DNA of 64,000 bases from Ganoderma boninense (taxonomy: Eukaryota; Basidiomycota; Agaricomycetes; Polyporales; Polyporaceae): the NCBI GenBank assembly GCA_002900995.3, contig CM035313.1, forward strand, positions 1,922,001 through 1,986,000. The letters are read 5' to 3'. Numbering within the stretch: the first letter of the stretch is position 1; each line of letters begins with the position of its first letter. The translations under genes were made by a program, and so were the position numbers. Of this stretch, positions 56,772 to 64,000 are shown piece by piece. The notes beneath the pieces are model-generated. The model ran no database searches. It had not been told where the DNA came from and saw only the letters and a program-made list of their open reading frames with translations.

Positions 56772-57280
56772 AAGGATTTGGGAGAGCTTCAAGACGGAGT
56801 GCTCGAGGTTTGCGCCCTTGGTAGGCCAACTTGAAGGTATTGGACTACCATTTTCGCCGATAATGGATGTTTCGTTCAGGCAATGTATTCCTCACGAGAC
56901 CTTCGCAGCAACGTCGGAAGGTCGTATGTATGGTCGATGCTCTCCTTGGGTCTCCGGTCGTAGAGCTACGTAAAATATTGGAAACGTGTGCCATGTGTTG
57001 TCACCCGGTATTTATGTATTACTGTTGCATTTGGTAGCAATGGACATGTTTGGGATAACTGGGGGGTGCGGCATTTAGTATATACTTGTCAAGCACTGCG
57101 TCTTTGGAACTTATTACTCCGGATTGTCGTCCGTCTCAAAGGCATGGTGATAGCGCATCTGGTAAACTAATATCGAGTGAGTTTGGGATCGGTTCGAACC
57201 TACTCAGCTAAGAGCGCACGCGGTCTTTCTGGGAATTGGTTTTCACCGAGTCAATTGGGCGCACACTGGCATGCTACAAG
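56772..57280. other. Convergent 3' intergenic region
   Basis: A 510-bp AT-rich spacer between the F-box gene and the first kinase-like gene. Nothing else was seen. Confidence 0.5.
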
Positions 57281-58817
57281 CTAGATACGAAGTGTCTGAC
57301 GGACGAACCAAAGCACTTTCCACCCCACTGCTGTTGTTGCAAGCTTCAGCAACATTTCTCTATACCACGGTCTTGGAGAAACTTGATGGCGGCTCCAGAG
57401 TCTACGATTATCGGGATTCAAGAGTGACCAGTACAGGTCAGGCTGGCGCAAGGCTTCAAACCAAGGTCGCGACTCCACCGGGGACGCAAGTATTTGATCA
57501 GATAGCTGAGTGAAATGCTCGTCGAAGAAAGACAATGCTTCCGCAGCCGTAAAACGTTGATCGATGACATGCGTTGTCATTCTAGCGAAAAGGGGCGCCA
57601 GCTGGGGCACCACCCGAATGGCTTCCTGTCGCGAAAGTGAGAACAGATTCCGCCGCGGTGAGAGAACGGCATCTTACCGAAAAGAAGCATATGAACATCA
57701 TACCCAAACAACCAACGTCGAATGAGAACGGATTATAGGTTGGTTCGGCTAAAGATAAATCCAAAGGGTGATACTCGGGCGATCCTCGATGGCCTTCCTG
57801 AGAAGGACGACAACAGTGCTTTAACGAAGTGTCCGGAGGGAGCTGTATGGAATGATCATAGTCGAAGAGGCAGAATGCAACGCCTTCGGACGACCGTATG
57901 TGATCCTTCAGTATGTTTTGACATCGCGATTCGTCTAGCTCGGGGCAATACCCATTGACTAGGACATTGAACTCGCGAATATCCTACAAGAAAATAAAAA
58001 TTCAATGGCATACTTGATTCGCGGCATGGTCACGTACGCGATGGGCTATGCGATGCTCGTGTAAGAATGAAAGACCCTATACGATTGAGCGTAGAGCGTG
58101 AACACGGCTGGATTATGACCTACCGTTATAAGGCACTTTATATACACCAAGATTTGCCGAACCGTGTTAAGGTTCTCGGGTAGGATGCCAGAGCTCCAAC
58201 TATGATCGCAAATGAGACAGGCCCAGCTCGTGGTAAAGATATATAGCTTACCAAGGCATCACAATGAATGAGAATTCATAGGGTGAGTCGAGAACGGCCA
58301 CAGGTCGGAGGGCATATGGACATGGATCCGGCTTTGAATCGTTGGAGAGACTGAGGAGATAGTGATTGATACGGTGCTCGGCAGACCCTTTGTCCGTTAG
58401 TTTGATATAAACATCGTGGCCCAATGCGTCTTGACCGAGACCGAATTTCGACTATGGTATTGTGAGCGTTACGCTGTCGTCTTTACCAATTGGAACAAGG
58501 TACCTCGACACCTCTACCTATTGACTTCAATGACCCGCTTTCTAAGCGCATTGCGAAGGGGAGGGGGGCAACTGAAGACAGAGGTGGGCAAGCCCATCGT
58601 TCAGAAGAAATGTACGGGCATGTTTGCTTGAGCTCCCAGAGGTATATCCCAAACCCGTCAAGCCAAGGCCTATAGCGTTGCCAGAAGGGTACCATAGCAT
58701 CGAGCTGCAAGGTGTTCCCTTCAACTCGCTGTGCGGGAATCTGATGGAACACGTGAGTCTTCCACACTAGGCATTGAATAAAAGACTCACGTTGGGTGGC
58801 ATCTCTTCATCTTGCAT
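57281..58817 (-). CDS. Kinase-like protein, tandem copy 1
   Basis: About 390 residues in eight exons. The start at 58817 gives MQDEEMPPN, spliced to IPAQRVEGNTLQLDAMVPFW; both the exon limit and the text parallel copy 2. Kinase landmarks: the likely lysine in DVYIKLTDKGSAEHRIN with a following Glu; INHYLLSLS; a hinge-like SFIVMPW; a catalytic loop HRIAHRDIREFNVLVNG (split by an intron after HR); a metal loop FDYDHSIQLPP where the usual DFG reads DYD; and a helix-F motif EPTYNPFSFDVGCLG with its Asp. The C-terminal lobe has PLFARMTTHVIDQRFTAAEA and ends FVRQTLRI. The HRD..N and Lys are kept, so catalysis is possible but not certain. I recognise it only as a basidiomycete-type divergent kinase; substrate unknown. 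Confidence 0.75.
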
Positions 58818-60071
58818 GGATCGTTGCATTCAGCTCCCGTATGGTGTGAGACGCAAGTATGACAGTACGCGCGATTGCCACCTGAGAGTGTATTGGCGAT
58901 ACACGGACGGACCAAGGGGAGGACAAGACGAGCACGAGTCCCAGAGTCAAGAATGTCCAAGGGGCAGGTCGCGCTCTCGGCCAAGGAACGATTCGAACCA
59001 GCTGCGGCCGGGACTATGACAAGGCGTGGGAAAAGAGTTCGCTCGTAAGTAACCTCCACCGCCACTCGGTCGTCGTAGTCTGTTGGAAGTTGGAAGGAGT
59101 TCCATGCACCGTTTAGAAGGACTGGATGTGTACATCCATGCGTCGACGACTGCTAAGTGCTGTACCTCTCACAGGTGACTGTACAGGAAGCGAGAAATGA
59201 TGCTCCTGATCGTGACGATACTGTTGCTTCACCCTCCGCCGAGCAACGAGCGGCGACGTGGACACATCAGAACGAGTACAATGAGCCGTCAAGCGGGAGA
59301 GAAGAGCCAAAAGCTGGCCATGTCCGTCACTGAGGAAGCCGGCGCTGACGTCGTGGTTGTCAACGGCAAAAAAGGAGAGGCGACCCGATTCGACGCCACA
59401 CAAAGGTGAATGGATCCACGTGATCGCGACACTTGCAAGGCTCGGGGGAGTCAGAGTCGACTGCGATAGTCGTTCTCCGTCGTCCTCCGCCGCCACTCCT
59501 TCGTCTCCGCCGCGTCCTCTCCGTCTCTGGCCCTCTTCACGCCAGCTAGTCCAGCCTCCTCCTCCCCGAGGTAACGTAATGCTACTATTGTTGTATAAAC
59601 GCACGCTCTGGCCTACCTTGTAGTTGAGCCGGCTTTCGTCCACTGCGATTGGCGGGGTCTGTGGGGTCTGCGGATTGGGAGGGTTGCCGTGAGGCCGGCC
59701 AAGGACACGAGACTGATTCATGTCGTTGACGAGAAGAGGGAGAAGGCGTAGGTTGGGTGTACCATCGCAGAGACTTGATTGAGCATCTATACGGCAAGTT
59801 CACGAACTCCGCCGGGCTCGAAGAACTGAGAACGCACTTCCAAAGGAGGTCGAAAGGCATCGTATCAGTACAGTGGCTCCGAAACGGGACATGCGATATG
59901 ATCTGGGCGTCGCAGAGTAACTCCGCTACTGTGCGCTGTCCACGAGGGTCTTAAAACTGCATCTGTGGAGAGCGATATAGTAATGACGCCGCCCGCGGGC
60001 AGGAAAAAACTGTATCAGTTCAGTCGTGAATTTGATCGCTGAAAAGAATAAAAGCATAATACCAACCTCAT
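58818..60071. other. Intergenic region carrying a duplicated promoter-like segment
   Basis: Between the two kinase-like genes. The segment 59286-59600 is a diverged copy of the sequence upstream of the right-hand gene (listed separately). No remnant of that gene's coding part is visible after 59600. Frames on either strand show no family features. Confidence 0.5.
59286..59600 (+). repeat. Promoter-like segment, copy A
   Basis: Aligns in the same direction with 62759-63068. Both start CCGTCAAGCGGGAGA and share GGCCATGTCCGTCACTGAGG, GGTGAATGGATCCACGTGAT, CTCTGGCCCTCTTCACGCCA and GGTAACGTAATGCT. Identity by eye is high (roughly 85%) with several indels of 1-15 nt. Copy A ends in a TATA-like TATAAA (59594-59599), but no matching coding sequence follows. 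Confidence 0.75.
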
Positions 60072-61659
60072 TCAGATTTGTAATACACTGCGCACGGCAC
60101 GTAGAAGCCTCCAACCCATACTCGTTTGTGCGATCGATTGTAGAACTCTTTGGAACCAAGACCTCCTCGGGACATGGAAAGCGTCCCACTTCTCTCTTTC
60201 TTCGGCGCTGAGAAGAGACCAGTAACTCTCCGGATCATCTAGAGGTTCGAAGCTTGCCGTTAAGACTATCTGTGTCGCGAGGACATCATCGGTAAGATCG
60301 CTGAAGTGGTCTTGGAAGAACGCCAGAGCCTCAGATGCCGTAAAACGCATTTCAACAATGTGCGTCGTCATCCGGGCAAAAAGCGGTGCGAACTCCGGCA
60401 CGACACGAATTACATCCTGGGTAATATTGAATAAGCTGGGCTGTAAACACCTGACGAAGGGATGGGCGTACCGCAAAATGGTATAGGAACATGTTTCCCA
60501 TACAAGCAACATCAAATGCGAAGGGGTTATACACCGGCTCCCCCAGCGAGATGTCTCTGGGCTGGAAATGAAGGGGGCCACAGTCTCCTTCGGAGGAAGG
60601 CAAGCGGCAGTGTATGAGGGATGCGGAGGGCGGGAGCTGAATAGCAAGATCGTAGTCGAAGATAGCGAACGCGAGATCAGGAGAATGGAGATGATCCCTG
60701 ACAATATCCCTGCTTTGCCATTCTTCGACATCTGGGCAATAGCCATTCACCATGATATTTGGTTCCCATATATCCTGTATGCGAGTTAGATAGTGAAAAC
60801 ACGCTGCGAGCGAAAAACGTACTCGATGTGCAATACGATGCTCGTGAAGAAACGAAAGACCCTGCATGCAAATTGAGCTACAATCGAGAGGTGTAAACGG
60901 CACACGTACTGTCAGAAGACATCTGATGAAAATCAGAACTACGCGAATACAGTCGAAGTCTTCCACTTGGAAGCTAGAGCCCCAGCTGGTTTTATCAGTG
61001 GCGACCATAGGAAAGAAACCATGGTAAGCTTACAAAGGCATGACGACAAAAGAGAAATTGTGAGGGGAATCGAGGACAGCAGTAGGACACAATGCATAGG
61101 GAAAAGAGGATGATTCCGACTTTGGAGTGGCGTCGCTATAGTTGAGTAGATACTGATTTATGCGGTGCTCATTTGAATGGGTATCTGTCAACTTGATGAA
61201 AAGATCATTCCCTGACAGGTCTTGTGCCAGTCCGTGCTTCGACTGGAAGGCGAACATAGTCAGTTGGATCATGAGGAACACCGATAATTGAGAGACGGAC
61301 TTGGACAGGCCTGCCCAAAACTTTTACCAAATTTGGACTGAGACGAGTTGCAAACGGAAGGAGCGATGAGGCTGTCATGGGTGGAGCGAACCAGTACTCG
61401 ATGGGTGTCCAGTCGAACGCCCGCCTCAGTTCATACAACATGATGCCGCGTGCACTGAACCATGAGCGGTACGCCTTCCAAAAAGGCAGCAATTCGTCGG
61501 GCTGAAATAGAGTGCCTTCTACCGTGTCGTGGGCTATCTAATGTTTTGGGACTGGCATTAGAGCACCCTTCTCGCCCACCTCCAGAGGAATCTTGAACCA
61601 CTTACATTTGGGAGTAGCTCAGGCTCCTTGGAGCCCTCGAGGTCATTATCCTCCAACAT
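60072..61659 (-). CDS. Kinase-like protein, tandem copy 2
   Basis: About 410 residues, same strand and exon pattern as copy 1. Exon 1 from 61659 gives MLEDNDLEGSKEPELLPN, joined to IAHDTVEGTLFQPDELLPFW. Kinase landmarks: NDLFIKLTDTHSNEHRINQY (likely ATP lysine and helix-C Glu), SFVVMPL, a catalytic loop HRIAHRDIWEPNIMVNG split by an intron after HR, a metal loop FDYDLAIQLPP (DYD in place of DFG), and EPVYNPFAFDVACMG. The C-lobe has PLFARMTTHIVEMRFTASEA and ends RAVRSVLQI. The protein is roughly half identical to copy 1 by eye, so the gene duplication is old. No signal peptide or extra domain was seen. Function unknown. Confidence 0.75.
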
Positions 61660-62758
61660 GTAAGGAATTGAAAGTAGTTGGGTCACTGGTGTAGAGGTGC
61701 CCCTGCAGGCGTGGACTAGACCAGTGGCCGTTGTAGGATGGTCAAGTTCAAGTTGTGCTCGACGAACGCCTGCACAACGCCGCCACGAACCGTGTGAGTA
61801 TGTACCAAGTCAGGGCATGGGCACTGCCACCAAACCACGGCGCTCTCGGTATTCGCGCGGCACGAACCACTGGCACCTTACGGTCTCTTACGGTTCGCGA
61901 TGGATCTTGTCGTGGGTATGTGTATCTATATCTTTCCAAACACTCCCACCATGACCGGGTGACGCTAGGCATGACGGAGGCCGTACCTCCGTTCTCCCAG
62001 CTTTGTTCACAGACATGGGGAGGAACTCAGATATGCCATTACAATTTGCTTTCAATCGCAAAAACCATCATTTTCATTCGCATTCCTGCCATCAGCAACG
62101 GGGATGGATGAATTATGCAATTCCAAAGGGCAGGCTCGCTCCCGTGAATCAACCTGCTGTCTCTGGAGAGACTGAGGTCACGTTGTCAAAAATCCTCATC
62201 ACACTCAATCACAGGTTAAGTATTAAATATCATAAAGAGAGCAGCCGATGAAAGATTCTTTCCGCTATCGAAGATTGCGTGTGGGTCTTGCCATAGCCAC
62301 CCGCCACGGTCGAGTCAGTCATCTAGCTCCGTGACATAGAGCGTCGGCGAAGCTTCCATGAGGTCCGAGCCATGCATTCTGGCTGAAGGAGAGAACAGCA
62401 CTACTCACCCAGATAAATGGTGTAGAGGGCAGACATGTGGTACGAATGGAAACCTGAAAGACCGAGTTCCCTGCGGCACCGGCAGAGTGGGTCCGAGTCG
62501 ATGTGGTGCGGGAATTCTGCAAGCTACCACTCGTTCTGGAGTGGGGCATGGAAAAACGTTGCGAAAGGGATTGAATGCCTGAGTAGAGTCCTGTTAACGT
62601 CAGTTAGAGCACGGTAGGAAAGAAGGTCGTAACGTCAACGCTCATCTTGACGGTGTAGCCTGAGCTAACACTGCCGCGGAGAAGCCCGCTTCCAGTGGCG
62701 TTTCGAGGACGGAGGACGGCTTCGAGACTGCACAAATGTGTGTTCTCGTGTGCGCGAA

Positions 62759-63068
62759 CCGTCAAGCGGGAGAGGAGAGCAAGAAGGTGGCCATGTCCGT
62801 CACTGAGGAAGACGCTGACGTCGTGGTTGTCGACGGCGAAGAAGGAGAGGCAGCCCGATTCAACGCCACAAAGGTGAATGGATCCACGTGATCGCGACTG
62901 CAATGGGCGCTTGAGAGGCTCGGGGTCAGAGTCGACTGCGATGGTCGTTCTCCGTCGCCCTCCGCCGCTCCTTCATCGCCGCCGTGTCCTCTCCGTCTCT
63001 GGCCCTCTTCACGCCAGCTAACCCTGTCTGCTCCTCCCGGAGGTAACGTAATGCTCTTATCTATATAA
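62759..63068 (+). repeat. Promoter-like segment, copy B
   Basis: The partner of 59286-59600, same orientation, about 3.47 kb away. It sits directly upstream of the right-hand gene and ends in its TATA box, so it is most simply the ancestral promoter. Confidence 0.75.
63062..63068 (+). promoter_or_regulatory. TATA box of right-hand gene
   Basis: TATATAA lies 34 nt before an ATG at 63096 and 109 nt before the in-frame ATG at 63171. The spacing favours 63171 as the main start, since transcription would begin close to 63096. Confidence 0.6.
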
Positions 63069-63170
63069 CCCTGCTGTGCGACGGCAGGCTTGGCAATGCT
63101 CCGTGCTCTGACTTCCGTCTTCCGATCGTCCAGGCCCGACTTTCCTTCATCCGCGATATCCAACGCCAAT

Positions 63171-64000
63171 ATGGTCTTTGGGCTCTGGTCACCCTCCGCA
63201 GGCAAGTCGAAGGAGGCCGTTGTGCAGTCAAAGGAGGAGGGCAAGCTGTCGTTGGATCATCTCAAGCCGTCCGCGCAGTCGCAACGAGCGCAACCTGTTC
63301 CGCCAGAGGCCGCCCCTGCATCGAGTGCGCTGACAGACCAGGTAGAGGTCCCCACTCTCGACAAGGTGTCTGTCTCCTCCCCAGAAGAGCGCAGCACTGC
63401 TTCTGTCACTGCATCCGACACCGAGCCCCGTCCCCGAGCACAGCGACGTTTCTCGTGGCGTGTGCTTGTCGAACCCAGGAACAGCCGCGACCGCAAGCCC
63501 ACTCTCCCCCCAGCGCGCGAGGAGGCCGCCAAGGAGGCAGCGGCCCGCCAGGAGTACGTCGAACACAAGATCCTCCGCACCCGCTCCGAGAAACGTGCAC
63601 GCGAGTCTGCCCTCGTCGTCCGTGAGCTCATCGTCGGCCCCTTCGCTGCTCCGTCCGCGGCGCTTCCGAAGAGCTCCAAGGTCGCAGTAACCGCCGCTCC
63701 ATCCTCGGCCCAGAGCCAGAAGGTGCAGAAGGTGAAGGCGCAGCTCCTCGAGCCGAAACAGGCGAAGAAGGTGATCGCACACTTGCGCCAGCTCCCGAGC
63801 TCGGACGTGCCCGTTGTCGTGGGCAGGACAAGCTCAGGCGAGGAGATCAAGGCCCTCCCGCACGGGCCCATCCACGCGGTATGCTTGCCATACACGGACG
63901 CCGAGGCACACGAGAAGCACTTCGCGCAGTTGGATACCATCGACGCCGCCGTTCCGTCACCGAAGGCGTCCCCTAGGCGAGTGTCGCGTAGTCTAGACCT
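63171..64000 (+). CDS. Unrecognised protein, 3' end beyond window
   Basis: An uninterrupted frame reaches the right edge, giving at least 275 residues. The preferred start is ATG 63171 (MVFGLWSPSAGKSKEAV); an in-frame ATG at 63096 would add 25 residues (MLRALTSVFRSSRPDF...) that could act as a mitochondrial presequence. The visible part is rich in Lys, Glu, Ser and Pro and has high G/C at third codon positions, as in real genes here. Features include RRFSWRVLVEPRNSRDRKPT, an Ala/Glu-rich helix (PAREEAAKEAAARQEYVEHK), and VPVVVGRTSSGEEIKALPHG near the edge. No family is recognised. Its promoter exists in a second, geneless copy near 59.3-59.6 kb. Confidence 0.7.
   Translation, partial: MVFGLWSPSAGKSKEAVVQSKEEGKLSLDHLKPSAQSQRAQPVPPEAAPASSALTDQVEVPTLDKVSVSSPEERSTASVTASDTEPRPRAQRRFSWRVLVEPRNSRDRKPTLPPAREEAAKEAAARQEYVEHKILRTRSEKRARESALVVRELIVGPFAAPSAALPKSSKVAVTAAPSSAQSQKVQKVKAQLLEPKQAKKVIAHLRQLPSSDVPVVVGRTSSGEEIKALPHGPIHAVCLPYTDAEAHEKHFAQLDTIDAAVPSPKASPRRVSRSLD

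Larger units (their letters stand above)
61660..63170. other. Intergenic, includes promoter of right-hand gene
   Basis: Nothing gene-like was recognised between 61660 and about 62700. From 62759 to 63068 lies the promoter-like segment copy B, ending with the TATA box at 63062. Short frames such as 61755-62111 have no motifs. Confidence 0.5.

Noticed and set aside
59286..63068. Terminal repeats of an LTR retrotransposon
   Set aside because: The two 310-bp copies are in direct orientation, but the sequence between them holds an intact cellular kinase-like gene on the opposite strand, with no gag or pol. The copies also end at a gene's TATA box.
1..64000. A secondary-metabolite gene cluster
   Set aside because: One glycosyltransferase and two transporters occur, but there is no synthase (PKS, NRPS, terpene cyclase) or P450, and most genes are housekeeping.

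Overview
The window looks like nuclear DNA from a filamentous basidiomycete, most likely a wood-decay agaricomycete (Polyporales-like). Genes are broken by many short GT..AG introns (about 45-75 nt) and lie on both strands. The gene content fits this group: a CBM1-tagged GH5 mannanase, a small secreted 'glycopeptide' protein, a secreted aspartic protease, an AreA-type GATA factor with a split zinc finger, and basidiomycete-type kinase-like and F-box proteins. There are no operons, CRISPR arrays or bacterial features. All exon joins were read by eye from splice signals and frame continuity, so gene limits are start-to-stop spans, not verified mRNAs.

Layout. 0-1.7 kb: a UDP-glycosyltransferase running off the left edge (-). 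3.2-7.0 kb: a large low-complexity protein whose C-terminus is weakly Ulp1-like (-). 9.45-10.25 kb: a secreted glycopeptide-family protein with micro-exons (-). 11.1-16.2 kb: a Sec7/PH Arf-GEF (-). Its 5' end is interrupted by a 380-bp tRNA-type SINE flanked by perfect 17-bp target-site duplications. 16.9-20.4 kb: an AreA/NreA-type GATA regulator (-). 20.4-25.4 kb: mostly gene-poor, including a GC-rich stretch and one doubtful spliced frame. 25.4-27.0 kb: a pepsin-like protease (-). 27.7-29.25 kb: signal peptide peptidase (-). 29.9-34.0 kb: two TDT-family (Ssu1/Mae1) transporters facing tail to tail. 35.65-38.9 kb: type II phosphatidylinositol 4-kinase (+). 39.2-40.8 kb: Tat-SF1/Cus2-like splicing factor (-). 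41.2-41.9 kb: a complex I 21-kDa accessory subunit (-), sharing a promoter region with a UPF0643-like gene (+). 44.3-46.9 kb: a Ser/Pro-rich orphan protein (-). 47.8-50.2 kb: gamma-glutamyltransferase (+). 50.75-52.9 kb: GH5 endo-mannanase (+). 53.7-54.9 kb: ETHE1-like persulfide dioxygenase (+). 55.4-56.8 kb: an F-box protein (+). 57.3-61.7 kb: two tandem kinase-like paralogues (-). 63.1 kb to the right edge: the start of an unrecognised gene (+), whose promoter has a diverged copy about 3.5 kb upstream.

The genes do not form one pathway. Secretion and membrane traffic (Arf-GEF, PI4KII, SPP), nitrogen regulation (GATA), extracellular digestion (mannanase, protease) and sulfur/glutathione handling (GGT, Ssu1-like transporters, ETHE1-like enzyme) are intermixed, as is usual in fungal chromosomes. 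The most interesting structures are the SINE insertion that separates the Arf-GEF reading frame from its probable start codon, and the kinase-plus-promoter duplication at 57-63 kb.
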